A stretch of DNA of 64,000 bases. Source: Ligustrum vulgare. Its lineage: Eukaryota > Streptophyta > Magnoliopsida > Lamiales > Oleaceae. The notes below the pieces were generated by a model that was not told the origin of the DNA, made no database searches, and was given only the letters and a program-made list of their open reading frames with translations. Both the position numbers and the translations under genes were made by a program. Each line of letters begins with the position of its first letter. Position 1 is the first letter of the stretch. This document shows positions 12,237 through 24,006 of the stretch, piece after piece. Location of the stretch: positions 33,369,362 through 33,433,361 of the forward strand of contig OY743170.1 of assembly GCA_963555705.1 (NCBI GenBank), written 5' to 3'.

Positions 12237-12325
12237 GTCGCTTTGCGACGGAATGTTCAACCGTTTTACGGTGAACTGTTAAACCGCTTTGCGGTGCGAA
12301 AGTGAATGTTAAACCGCTTTGCGGT
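12237..12325 (+). ncRNA. Four tandem 5-bp-stem, TTT-loop hairpins in the LTR
   Basis: GTCGC-TTT-GCGAC (12237-12249), ACCGT-TTT-ACGGT (12260-12272), ACCGC-TTT-GCGGT (12283-12295) and ACCGC-TTT-GCGGT (12313-12325). The first three start exactly 23 bp apart. Stem bases differ between copies but pairing is kept each time. They may act as RNA structure in LTR transcripts or as small palindromic protein sites; this is inference. Confidence 0.7.
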
Positions 12326-13184
12326 ATAAATGTGAATATTAATCTGGTTCCAAATAAGAATTGTCTACTGTTATCTGATTGATTAGAAGATATACCAAGT
12401 GAGCTCACGATGAAAATGAAGTGAAAGTTTTGAAATGTTAAGTGAAAGTTTGAAATGTTTGAAAGTTCTAGAAAGGAAAGTAAAGTAAAGTAAATGGGGA
12501 TACATATATTGATTTTTTAAAGCATTTCATGTCATAAGCATGCATTACATGCATAAAGTTTACTTACTGAGCTTTAGCTCACCCCAATTCCTCCCCCCCA
12601 TATTTCAGGTGATGAAAGTTAGATGATTTGAGGAGAGCGCTCGGGGGTAGACTCAAACAGTACCCGATGTCACCCTTATTAAATAAAGTTAAATTTATTT
12701 AAGATATCATTTAAATTATTTCTTATTCATTTTATTGATCATGGTTTGTTGAAGTTAGCTTTGAATGAATTATGAGGTCGCATTAATGATTAAATTGCTT
12801 CTTATTTCATTTGTTAATGCCTATTGTTTTGGGATTGAATGAATTTGTTTTGGTGATGATGAATGTGATTGAGAGGTGGTTTGATTATGTTTAAATTTTT
12901 CTTTTGGTTATGTTGTCCCTCTACAGGTTGGTTAAGTCCAATTTATAGAGGAGACTCTGCCGAAATTCTGTAAAATTTTATAATAGAAAAATGAAAATTT
13001 TAATGTTTTAAATGATTTATTTCCGCATATAATGTGAATGGAAGTTAACACGCCTAGGTTTTAGATTTTAAACTTGTGGTGTTACATTTCTCATTTTTAA
13101 TTAAATATTCATTTCATATGTTAAAATATAAATTTGATATATGTAGGTAACAAATGACCATGCATCGCACGGTTGTACCACTAG

Positions 13185-14722
13185 TATATATAAAAGTAGA
13201 AGTAAGGAGAGTGAGTCATTTTTGAGGGAAAATTGCATTTAATGACTCTCTCTCTCATCACTTTTATTTTTATATATAAAAAATAAATAAATAAATAAAA
13301 GATAAAGACTTTTGTAGGAAAAATTATTATTTATTACATATTTAGTAAGAGTCGTAATAAATGTACTATGTGTCAATGTGTTACATTGAAAATGAAAAAA
13401 TTATATTAATATATTTGAACATATATAATGTGATATCTATGTAAATGTGTTACGTAGGAAATGAAAAAATTGGATTACTATATTTGAACATAAATAAATG
13501 TGATATCTATGTAAATGTGTTACATAGGAAATGAAAAAATTGTATTAATATATTTGAACATAAATAAATGTCATATCCATGTAAATGTGTTACATTGAAA
13601 ATGAAAATTTTGGATTAATATATTTGAAAATAAATAAATACATGCTATATAAATTTGTTCAATTAAAAATGAAAATTTTGAATTAATATATTTTGAAAAT
13701 AAATAAATAAAATAATTGAAGTTTTACTTTCTAATATGTTAATAAATGAGTATGTTCTTCAATAAGCATATTACAAAAATAATTATTTATTTGCTATCAA
13801 CTTTTTACCACAAATGATAAATTGGTAGAAAATTTAATCATTTCATCATTTTGAAAAAAATTGGTATGTTTAAAAAATAAGAAAAAATAAAATATATTAA
13901 TTAATATATTGGATTTCGAATAAAATAAATGTAAGCAGCATATTAAAAAATAAAGTTAATTAAAAATTATAACATATTAAAAGGAAAATAGGTGATAAGG
14001 TGGGAAATTTTTTTTATAGAAAAACGTAAATAAAAGTCAAAAGAAATTTTATATAAAAAATTTAATTAAGTGCCAAACTTTGAGTGGGGCGGTACACTAA
14101 GTTTACGTGTAGAATTTTTTATTTTGATTTTATTTTTTTTTAAGTTTCAAATTCAATAACATGTGTTATGTAGGAAATGAAAAAATTGGATTAATATATT
14201 TGAATATAAATAAATGTCATATCATATCTATGTAAATGTGTTACATTAAAAATGAAATTTTAGATTAATATATTTTAAAATAAATAAATATATGCTATAT
14301 AAATTTGTTAAGTTAGAAGTGAAAAAATTGCATTAATATATTTTGAAAATAAGTAAATAGAATTATTGAAATTTTATTTCCTAATATGTCAATAAATAAG
14401 TAGGCTCTTCAAAGGAAAATAGGTGATAAGGTGGGCAAATTTTTAGAGAAAAACATAAAAAAAAGTAAAAAAAAAAAAAAAAATTATATAAAAAATTTAA
14501 ACCTAGTGCCAAATTTTGAGTGACGCAATATACTTGGTGTACATGTAGCATTTTTTTTATTTTTAATAGTTTCGTCTTTTTTAAAGTTTCAAATTCAAAA
14601 ATATTTTATATTGAAGTTTTATTGAAATTATGTTTTTTTATTTAATATGATTGAATTAAGATATTTTCAAAATTATGATTTAAAAATTATATATTCTGTG
14701 CATCGCACGGATAGACAGCTAG
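13185..14722 (+). mobile_element. Non-autonomous Helitron abutting the previous one
   Basis: The 3' end is GTGCATCGCACGG...GACAGCTAG/T at 14722. The 5' part starts TATATATAAAAGTAGAAG directly after the CTAG of the upstream Helitron, so its initial TC is lost or shared. It is homologous over most of its length to 61397-63047 (shared AATATATTTGAACATAAATA, GGTGATAAGGTGGG-like and TTGAGTGGCG-like blocks). It contains several diverged internal copies of a unit with ATGAAAAAATTGGATTAATA (13390-13690 and 14160-14400). Non-coding. Confidence 0.8.
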
Positions 14723-14940
14723 TTGTTCTAAATACTCTTTGTATTTTGATAATTTTTCAAACACTTTGAGATGATCTTGCTTAGTTTTATATCCTAGTAC
14801 TATTCCTTCTGAAACTTCTTTTTCTATATTCTTATGTTCGAGTGATATACTATAAACCATATTTATATTTTTGCCAGTTTCAATAGAGTTGAATGTTATA
14901 TTATTTATGCAAGCATAATCAATATCTTTATATATCTATA
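14723..14940 (-). pseudogene. Caulimovirid fragment stranded between Helitrons
   Basis: On the minus strand this 218-bp piece is one open, lysine- and isoleucine-rich frame. Its composition matches the pararetroviral segment at 16457-17960, so it probably continues that sequence downstream of RNase H, separated by the inserted Helitrons. I cannot name the protein. Confidence 0.45.
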
Positions 14941-15230
14941 TCTATACCTTCTATACCATATATAAAGGGAGAATAGTGGATTAGTGTGAATACATAGTGG
15001 ATTAGATATGAAAGCATTTATCATTCTATAACTACAGAATTTGCATTTATCATTCAATAAAGTTTTCGATAATTTGGATTATTTATGTTATTTTTAAATT
15101 TTAATAATTGTTGTAAAAAAAAAAATTATCTTTTGTATTTGTGTAGATTATGTATAATCATGAAATTTTATGAATGCTTATTTATATTAAGGATAGCAAT
15201 TTCAGTTCATCGCACTGGTGAAAATCTATA
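14941..15230 (+). mobile_element. Short degraded Helitron (~290 bp)
   Basis: It starts A/TCTATACC...ATATATAAAG at 14941 and ends with a decayed 3' hairpin (TTCATCGCACTGGTGAAAAT) just before the next Helitron. The final CTRR is not clean. Confidence 0.6.
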
Positions 15231-16456
15231 TCTATACTATACTATACTATACTATATATAAAAGTAGGATAGTTTGGCATAATTTAATTCTTAAATTCTT
15301 TATGTTTAAGTATTATAGTAAATAATTAATATGATGTTATTGTTATTGTTATTTGTATACTTTGATTATAATTATTATTATTTTTATTATTAACATTAAT
15401 ATTGAATGAGTTCAATCAATATTTTTAATTATCAGTATTAAAAGTATTATTTAATCATTGATTTTTTATTTATTTGTTGTTCTTAATATTATAAATCCTA
15501 TGTGTAGTCATCAATAATTAAATTGTGTTTTAATTATTAATGGTCAAATCATTTGTTATCTTTAATATTACAAATCATATTTTCTAAAATGTATATTATA
15601 TATTATTATTAAATATTTTAATAAATTAAGCCTCTATTCTACAACTACATTTTTGTTTTGATGTAATATGTGTGGTTAAAAAATAATTTTGAAAAAATAT
15701 GTGGTTAAAAAGTGGGTCGAAAAAATGTGCTGCTTATAAATAATTTATAGAAAAAGTTATTGAAAGAAGGTTAATATTGAAGAGTTAATACTTTAATTTT
15801 TTTTAGTTAATAATATTAATAGAATGGTTAATATTTTTAATCATTCTTAATTTTAATAATTTTTAAAGATTATAGGGTATAATTTCGTAATCTCCAATGT
15901 TATTAATTGTCGTATCATGATAATCAAGAGATTTTCAAAATTATTATTTCGACTACTTATTTTTGTAGATAAAGTTTTATTAGTTAATTTCAAATATTTT
16001 AACTATTTCTTTTTTAATTATTGTGATTGATGTTTTTGAATGAAAATTAAAAAGTACGTTAAATACAAGAGTCAAATGAAAAAGTTATGAGAAATATGCT
16101 AATACCTTTCACATGTACCAATATTTGTGGATATAATATTATATCAAATGTGATATACCATTAAAAAATTACTAAATTTACATTTTCAATGAAATTATTA
16201 ATAATTCATAAAAATTATTGAAATCAATAATAATTTATTAATTAAATATATAAATTGACGTTTACTATTCAAAGAATTTTTTAATAATTTGAATTACTTA
16301 TGTTATTTTTTAAATTCTAATAATTATTGTGACGGAGAATTCATTTTTATGTATTTATAAGTGTTAATTATGTATAAGCACTAAAATTTTACGAATACTT
16401 ATTGAAATCGATATTTCGGATAATAACTTTCGAGCATCGCACGGGTGAAATACTAG
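15231..16456 (+). mobile_element. Non-autonomous Helitron with intact ends, ~1.23 kb
   Basis: The 5' terminus is A/TCTATACTATACTATACTA then ATATATAAAAGTAGG. The 3' terminus is GAGCATCGCACGGGTGAAAT then ACTAG/T. Both fit the plant Helitron rule (TC...CTRR between A and T). No coding capacity. The interior is shared with 8700-9220. Confidence 0.85.
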
Positions 16457-17960
16457 TTTCTTCTAATTTGGACTGAGCAACATAATATATACCTTGATAT
16501 TTTTCAATTATAGTTAATAAAAACGAAATATCTTTATATTTTCAGTACAAATATTAGGATTAATTTTTCCTTGTGAGTGGTTCCTAATATTATTTTGTCT
16601 TTCCCGTTATCCTCGGGAAGAACGCTAGTATTCACGAGACCCAATGACGGGTTACTAGTCTTTGTACAACTATTTTCTGCCAAAGGGGGTTATCTTGGTA
16701 ATTAATCTTGAAGGCTTTCTTGCATATTTTGAATTAATTTGAATCTCCAAACAAGAGACTTTAAGTTCAAGTATCTAGACTTTTGTCCTTAATTCCTTCA
16801 ACTCTATCTCTGCTTAGATAATCAGGAAGAAAGTTAGACTTTCCTTTAATATTTTCAATATCAAACTTGAAATATGAAAACCATAACTGGATTCTAATAA
16901 TATATCTATATTGGCAATAGATGGATCAACATTATTTTTCAAAAATGCTTTAACTTGTGTATTATCAATTCTAATCAATAACTTTTTTGGCACCAAGTAA
17001 TCTTCATATTTTTTTACTTCTCGCTTTACAACAATGAGTTCTTTCCTATTTATTTCATACCTTGTTTCAACTTCTTTGAATGTTCCTGATGTATATCCTG
17101 CAAGTATTTCAAGACAGAAACAATTCTTTTCACATTTATGTTCTTTATGATTCTTCTTTACTTTAAATACTGCTCCCCAATAGTTATTTGAAGCACTAAT
17201 TTTGAAGGATAAATAAATCTTCTTCTTGTGGAATAACAAGTTTTAGTAGATTTTTTAAATTATCTTTTACCTTCCTGACGTTTTCGCGATCTCGTTCATC
17301 CCAAGACCATATTACATTTTTTCTTAATTTTGAAAAAAGTAATTTTTTAACTTGGCACATTTTTCAATAAATCCTTCAGCATAATTTAATATACCCAGGA
17401 AACTTTGTAAATGTTTTTTATCTTTGATTTCTTTAGGAAAATCTTGAATTTTTTCACTAATATGAGATTGCAGTTGCAATTCTCCTTTTATAAATAATCC
17501 AAGAAATTCTATCTCAATCTTTGTTATCTCAGCTTTCTTTTGAGAAAGTGTAATACCATTTTTTTCATGATATAACAAAACTTTACAAGATATTCAATAT
17601 GTTCGTTCATATCTTTTGAATGAATAAGTAAATCATCTATGTAGAAAATACAAAAATGGGTAATAGGTTTTATTACCTCATCTATTTTTTTTTTTTTGGA
17701 ATATCCGTGGTGCATTTTTCAATCCAAATGGCATTACATTCCATTCAAATTGACCTAAAGGATTAGGAGTACTAAATGCAGTTAAAGGTTTGCTATCTTC
17801 TGTGAGCATAATTTGCCAAAATCCTGATTTACATCGAACTTTAAAAATATCTTCTTATTTCGTAATTGTTTAATAAGGATGTCTTTATTTGACATGTAAT
17901 ATCCATCAAACTTGGATTTATGCGCAAATTCTACTAAACACATCAAGAAGTTCATCACAT
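16457..17960 (-). pseudogene. Endogenous pararetrovirus (Caulimoviridae) RT/RNase H relic
   Basis: Minus-strand reading gives caulimovirid-type reverse transcriptase followed by RNase H. The RT palm motif MPFGLKNAP lies near 17720-17745, and the catalytic FYIDDLL motif near 17625-17645. An SFLGILNYA-type connection motif lies near 17375-17400, and an RNase H-like ASNNYWGAV near 17155-17185. Breaks: a frameshift ahead of the palm motif near 17845; an A-rich homopolymer slip near 17690; a change of frame near 17540; a further break between about 17325 and 17240; and stops downstream of 16814. Protease and coat regions are absent and sequence identity fades beyond about 17960. It is a non-functional old nuclear insertion. 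The genus (petuvirus- or florendovirus-like) is not decided. Confidence 0.8.
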
Positions 17961-20102
17961 TACAATCAAGATCAATAAGAACACTAAAATCCTACACCCA
18001 CCAAACAATCAATCGGATTTCATTAAGAATCAATTCCATTTTCTATGTTTTACACCAATTGTAAAACTACTCTTTTAACCACTAAGAAAAGAGAAAACCA
18101 CGAACAACCACTAAGATAAGAGATAAGGGGAACTACAATTGGACATTACTAAGAAATCTTGTCCAAACCCTTAACCAAAAATGCCCCAGAAATTTAGAGC
18201 AAATACACCATAAAGAACCCCCTGAATGTTTCCACAAAGCACGGTGATACACACTAAGACTATCACCCAAGGTTCCACAAAGATTAAACCAAAACAGAAG
18301 CGGGAGAGTTTCAAAGAAGAGGAGAATCCGAATTTATTATATTGGAGAGAAATAGGATGCCTCCTTCACATTTTCTTGTGTCCCAACAATTCTATCACCA
18401 TCCCACGAATACTAAATACAAGGAGTGTTTATATAGAGAAGTGCCTAAGTTATGTGGGTCAAATGACATTTTATGCCCAAAGTGCTAAAAACATATTTTG
18501 ATCCTTGTAAAACATGATGATATACAAGTAATGATCAAACTTATTGTATTAAAAGCCAATAATAAGAACAAAAGAAACCTCAACCAAGGCAACTTTTAAG
18601 CCATTTAATAACCTTTTAAGATAAAAGAAAAAGACACACATGCACAAGTTAAAAACAAGAGTTTGAAAACATAAAAACTTTTATAAAAAATGTAATTTCA
18701 CATCAAGTTGTCATGACTAACTAAACAACCAACAAAAGTTTTCATATAACCAATACCTCTTTTTATGTGTGTATCCATGTATCTAGTAATCTAAAAAAAG
18801 TTAATTCCTAGTGGTATCTTCTTTTGATTCATAACAAGACAACTCATGTCTCCTATCCTTGCTTATCCACTCTATTGATTGTTCATCCACACAGTCTCCT
18901 CACTTCTACCACATTAGTCAAATACTAGTCAACTCAAGAATATGATATAATGGGTGCATTCCTACCACTCTCACCACTATAACTTCAGGACGCTGAATAT
19001 GGAGTCTCCACCTCACTTGAGGTATCCTAAGCCTGAAAATAGTATTCTCACTATATCTAACTCCACCTGCAACTGATAACTAGCACTACCTTGTTGTTTT
19101 TCTCTCAATTGCACCAAAAAACCATGTCCTAAACATGTTATATCGGCCCCATTAATAGTGATCACACTATTCCATGATCTAACCGTCATTTTGGCTTCTA
19201 AAGCACAATCAATAGTCTAAAGCATAACATGATCAATACATTTATTATGCAATATCATGAATAGTATCACAAATACCTGAAATAAATGAAACAAGCCGTT
19301 GCTTACTAGGCACACGATGATCACATAAAACCACATTAGACATATAGTCTTTTCCAAGCATGTCTTCTATGAAACTTACCAAACATACAATGACCACATA
19401 GATGCATATAAGACATATAGTTTACATATAATTAGCATTTATCACAGAAAGGTACATACAACACACAGTCTCCAATAACAGTCATTTCATCACCACGAAG
19501 CATGTCAATTGTGTTAGTAAAAGAAATAGAGAAATCATCTCTAAACACCCAAGTAATGGTAACAAATACACCATTTCTTAGAACTCCCTTACACTTTAAA
19601 AGAACACACTTAATCATTATTATGATCCTATGCTCAATTTTATGAGTCAGCCTCATCTTGTGTTGTCAAACCAAAAATCACAATTCCATAGAAAACCCCC
19701 AAATCAACGCAATGCATAGCCATATATGGAACAAAGCTTAACACAACAAATATACCAATTAATGACTCTACCAAGTATTTCAAGTTTAAAATAGATTATG
19801 GCATAAAGGTACAATCAAGTAAAACTTAAATTAAGAAATGCAAAATCATAAAACAAAATGTTATTCCTTAATTCTAAGTCAATATATACTAGGCGGGTTT
19901 AATTTGAAGTCTATTAAGCTAAAAGTTTCAATAAAGTGATCAACCACAACATATGAGGAATTATCCAATTTTACTAACCAAAATCAGTAATCACATGTCC
20001 AAAGCAATTAAACATATCAATATCGAACACAGCTCACAAAACAGGTTGCCACCGGCAAGATAGCTATTTTCAAAATAATAATTAACCTAAACGGGTTACT
20101 AC
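17961..20102. other. Unassigned region between the viral relic and the second solo LTR
   Basis: No gene recognised. On the minus strand a TATA-like CTATATAAAC at about 18428-18438 is followed toward lower coordinates by CT-rich leader-like sequence, so this could be the promoter and leader of a lost gene or element. A 74-codon minus-strand open frame at 19432-19656 shows a protein-like stretch (FRDDFSISFTNTIDMLRGDE) that I cannot place. Confidence 0.3.
18428..18438 (-). promoter_or_regulatory. Possible TATA box on the minus strand
   Basis: CTATATAAAC-like sequence upstream (in minus orientation) of a CT-rich leader-like tract. No downstream gene survives, so function is doubtful. Confidence 0.3.
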
Positions 20103-21601
20103 TGTTGGCTAAAAGTGTGTGTACCGCAAGCGCACGGGTCGCGTACAAGTAATAAAGTGGACTTTTTGAGTTCGGGTTGTCGATCCCATGAGGAATGTAT
20201 ACTCTATTGTACTGTAGTTAATTTAATCTTAACAAATAAAACACACAATCAAAGATGAATTTTAGAAAATAACTAAAAGTCTATTGAAGAGGGAAATATA
20301 AAAATTACTTGAAAATATTAGAGGAAAACGTGGTTGGGATTCATGGTTTCATTTAACTATCACCTAATTAATTTTTCAACATGCAAATTGACAAATTACT
20401 CATTTACAATGTTAGACATCATGTTCCAAGTTTAGCTAATTACCTCTCTAAGTGAAATTAACCCTAATCAATTGGTTTAACTTACTATACCTCTATGTTG
20501 ATTAAAGCTCAATCAATTGCATTAACTTTTTGTGAAATAGCTCAATAGATCATCTAGGGTTTAAGGTATATCTCTATCCTTAACAAGAACCTAGAGCATT
20601 TGTTATTTGGTTTAAAGTGCATAATATCTCTCGATCATCATGCACTTCACAAATCATATATTTGGTGATTAATCAAACACATGGAATAATCTCAATAACA
20701 AATATACAAGAAATTAAGCATTTAATCATCAAAAGGCAAATATTAAAATTAATTCAAGTTAGGTCAATTACTACCATAAATCCCAACACAATCAATTAGT
20801 CCATGTTATATAGATGATACCAAGGAGATTATTTATAACAATACATCACAAATATAGCAAAATAAATGAGAAAATACAAAGTTATAGATCCCCTTTTGAA
20901 GCTTTGTTATGATTTTCCCAAATATTTCTCCACCTTAAATGTATTCTTCATGTGCTTTTGATTTGTTCCTCGAAAGATTATCAACTAGTTGAATAAGAAA
21001 ACAAAAGGAAAGAAAATGAAAATAAAAAAAAAAAAAGGGAAAAAGAAAGATTTTATGCCAAAGTTATTGAAAATTGCATCCTTGGAGTATGGAAAGTGAG
21101 CAAACTTGTCCCAAAATCCTTTTTTTCTCTTGATTTATGCACCCAACACCAGAATTTTGTGGGAAAAAACAAGAAACAAAATTTAAATTGTTGCCAAGTC
21201 CTTCAACTTTGATTTTGCAGCCCAAGTCTTCAACTTTTGGCACTTGTGCACTTTGGTCCCCAACTTCACTTTTTGTATTCTTTTGGGCTATTTTCACTCT
21301 CTTTTGACAAATTCTCTTTCATTTTGTGATTTTGACCCTGAAATATTTGCACAGTGGATCCTCCAACCTTTTGAGATGTTGCAATTGAGTCCCCAAACTT
21401 TTGATTTCTTTCAATTAGGTCCTTGGGCATCAAATTTGTTCTTCTTTTAGCTCAATTGCTCTTCAATCTTGTCCATTTTCTTTCCATTTGAGTTTGTACC
21501 TAATTTTACAAGATAAACACAATATATAAGTAGATATTTGCTCAATTTGTCAATTAAAGTGTAATTTAGGAACTAAATAAGTGTGTAAAGCACACTTATC
21601 A
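20103..21601 (-). mobile_element. Solo LTR, Athila-like Ty3/gypsy, 1,499 bp
   Basis: On the minus strand it begins TGATAAGTGTGCTTTACACA and ends CACTTTTAGCCAACA. It is flanked by a perfect 5-bp target duplication ACTAC (20098-20102 and 21602-21606). The start matches the TGATAAGTGTG...ACACTTAT start of the young Athila-like element at 33431. The U5 has the usual GATCGAC...CACTTTATTACTTG text found in three other LTRs of this window. No PBS or coding is attached on either side. Confidence 0.9.
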
Positions 21602-21606
21602 ACTAC

Positions 21607-22740
21607 CACTAAGGTAGCTAATTCATAAAGTAAGAAAAAGTTAAGGTTTAGGAATATCACCGAGTGAACAATGCGTGTTCGTATGTATGCATTTGAAATC
21701 TTGTAAAATGGATTATGGAAATAGACTGAGCAGACTGGCCGAAAAGTGTCGCCAGATCTTCGGTGGCGCCGTCGCTTCGCCACCAAAAAATCTCTCAAAA
21801 TAGCAGAAGAAGCTCCTTTGTCTCGCGAACCTAGTGGTGGTGACGGTTTCCTGATCGGAGTCTCCGTTTGGCCGGAATTGGAGATTGAATTTTCGGTTGG
21901 CTTTCTTCTCTAGTTAGATTTTCTTCTTTGCCGAGCCGGAACTTGTAAATTTCCACCATTCAGGGCCTCAACTTTCCCTCATGAACACACTGATTTTGCC
22001 AATTTGTTGATCGGAGCCTCCATCCGTTTCAAAAATGTAACTGAAGTTCCAGTCAGAAAACTCCCAATCGCCAAGCTACCTAGTTTCTTCTTCCTCGGTC
22101 CGGCCAGATTTCTTGGTTCTCCTTTCTTGCCAAATTTTCTTCCAATCATGTTTCCGATCAAAATCTCCTCATGCTGTCGGGGTTATTGTCCATGGGGTCA
22201 AATCTTCTACTACCCATATGTTGATCATCAGTTCCATCCCAATTAGTTTCACTACCAGCCGACATCTTGCCATTTTCTCCACTTCACATTAGTGTCTCCT
22301 TCTTTTGGAATGTATTACCTCCGCTCCGACTAGAATTTGTCTTTCCGTTTTCTTGATTTTTCGAGACAACCAAATTTCTTTCCTTCCTTGGAGAATTCCG
22401 ATTGGTGGCTCCTTTCCCTTTTATCGATGTTGGAGCAGGCGTCAAATGTCAAGAACATTAGTGGAAGTTGATTCCTTTGACTCCCCTGCTCAAGCCTTCA
22501 CCTCTCTTGGAATTGAATGTTGGTAGTAGCAAAATTAATATCTTTGGATTTACTGATTTTGGTTTATTTCTTTTTGCTGATGACACCGGACTTCACAGTT
22601 CCTCTTGATTTTTCACTTCCCAGCATTTTTTCTCCTTGGAGTGCAATCCACCAGTAGCTACACTTTCCCTTTTTGGAAACTTTTTAGATCCATTTTCTTG
22701 AAATCTCCAGCTGCTCCAATTTTTCAAATAAATTTTTGTA
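21607..22740. other. Unassigned, gene-like base composition, no gene recognised
   Basis: Less AT-rich than its surroundings. Short open frames occur on both strands (for example minus 21979-22161 and plus 22305-22526). The minus strand has stretches reading like decayed coding (GSETNWDGTDDQHMGSRRF near 22240), but every frame is broken and I recognise no family. Confidence 0.3.
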
Positions 22741-22789
22741 ATTGATAAGTCAAACCCAAAAATTGATGTGATCCAGACCAAGAGCCCAA

Positions 22790-22910
22790 ACATAAGCCCG
22801 AGCAAGGATCCGTTGATTGTGGAAGAAGGGCCGATGACTAGGTTTCGAGCCAAGAAGGTCAAAGAAGCCATGGACAATGTTGTGCAAGAGCTATGGACAA
22901 AAACATGTTC
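22790..22910 (+). pseudogene. Possible gypsy pol C-terminal tail
   Basis: A plus-strand frame reads SKDPLIVEEGPMTRFRAKKV then KEAMDNVVQELW. This resembles the GP[IM]TRARAKK tail at the C terminus of many plant Ty3/gypsy polyproteins. It lies upstream of an LTR-like region and the PBS at 23473. Confidence 0.5.
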
Positions 22911-22959
22911 TTGACAAGTAAAGAAGCAAGTTTCATGTTGGAACCGAGTCCGGAAGTCG

Positions 22960-23471
22960 AGGAAGCTGATGATCGTGCGAAGGGGGTAAAATATAAGCAG
23001 AGAAAAAATGTCTCCACATGATCGTGACCTATTCTACCATGCGATCGTGTGGGCATTGTTGGGCGATCTGATCGCAAATTTCACAAATTTTTGATTTATT
23101 TTATTTCCTTTTTCAATTAATTAGTTTTCTAGTTTATTTCTCAGACATAATTCGTCCTTTATGGGTATATTAGGGTTCAATCTGTTTGTTTTTCAGATTA
23201 TACAACTTTGAAATTATTGTGAGGCAATTTTCTTTCAAAAACTTATTCTTCATTGAATAAAATTCGAACTTGCAAATTTAATCTTGTGTGTTCAAACTTG
23301 GATGAGATTTATTATTATTGTGATCAAGATGTCAATATATCGTTTGATTGTATTGGTTGTTTGGTTCAATTAATCTTGAATCAATCTCTAAATCGTGACT
23401 CCTTTCGCGTTCCTGGGTTTTGTCAGTCTTTTGTGGGGTGAGTGGCTACAATTGTTACATGATTTGCATCA
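22960..23471 (+). mobile_element. Putative LTR (3' part) of a chromovirus-type gypsy element
   Basis: Sequence leading to GATTTGCATCA immediately before a primer binding site at 23473. I assign it as LTR from that position. The LTR start was not found, so the left limit is a guess. Confidence 0.45.
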
Positions 23472-23472
23472 G

Positions 23473-23485
23473 TTAGTATCAGAGC
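23473..23485 (+). other. Degenerate tRNA-Met primer binding site
   Basis: TTAGTATCAGAGC, against the usual TTGGTATCAGAGC of plant gypsy elements primed by initiator tRNA-Met. It lies one base after the presumed LTR end and 534 bp before gag. Confidence 0.75.
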
Positions 23486-24006
23486 TTAGGCTCCAAAAAA
23501 TCAAGGTTATATCTTTTTTTTCTTGAATTCTTGAATTTCGTTCTTCATGTTCTTCCAATTCTTGAGTCTTAGATCCATAAAGCGTCCAAAAAAATTCAAA
23601 AGCTGTTATTTCATTCGTTTGTTATCCAAATCAAATTTTGCTTTTTTCATTGTTATCGTAGTTGCATTATCGAGTAAAAAAAACTAGTCAAAAAAAATTC
23701 TTTCAAGAACTACCTTCTTGAATTAATTCTAGTCTCCAATCAAAAGTGTCAATTCCTTTATTGAATCAAATTTCCGTCAAATCCTTCATTGAGTTTATTC
23801 CAATAGATCATTAAATTCTCACTCATACCTAGTTTGAATTCTTCGTGTTGAATACTTGTTTGAGTTTGGATTCGTTCTTTGAAGCAATTGGTGTGAAAGA
23901 TATTGAGTGAAAAAAGGCAAGAGAGGTGAGATCAATAGAGGGTAAAAGCCAAAGTTGAGTGATACACGAGTGAAAATAAGTGAGGCATAAATTACTTAGT
24001 TTTAGG

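Larger units (their letters stand above)
10610..13086 (+). mobile_element. Solo LTR, Ty3/gypsy (Tekay/Del-like), 2,477 bp
   Basis: It starts TGTAATACGG and ends GTGGTGTTACA, so the termini are near-inverted (TGTAA/TTACA). It is flanked by a perfect 5-bp target duplication TTTCT (10605-10609 and 13087-13091). There is no second LTR, PBS or coding sequence, so it is a solo LTR left by LTR-LTR recombination. The segment GCATGCATTACATGCATAAA then TTTACTTACTGAGCTTTAGC, and the 3' motif AAGTCCAATTTATAG, are typical of plant Tekay/Del LTRs as I know them. The interior holds CT, CAC, CA and long AT simple repeats (11022-11592) and a hairpin cluster at 12237-12325. Confidence 0.9.
8496..13184 (+). mobile_element. 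Non-autonomous Helitron, interrupted by a solo LTR
   Basis: The 5' end is near 8496 (A/TCTTTATAATAATATATAAA). The 3' end is GCATCGCACGG...ACCACTAG/T at 13184, where the hairpin arm precedes CTAG as Helitron ends require. Bases about 8700-9220 match 15370-15960 in another Helitron of this window (shared TCTTAATATTATAAAT and TTTTAATTATTAATGGTCAA), but the 3' parts differ. The solo LTR at 10610-13086 sits inside. Removing it leaves about 2.2 kb. No helicase is encoded. That the two ends belong to one element is inferred. Confidence 0.55.

Noticed and set aside
13040..13086. LTR end as part of the adjacent Helitron
   Set aside because: The TTTCT duplications and TG/CA ends define it as an LTR inserted before the Helitron's final ~93 bp.
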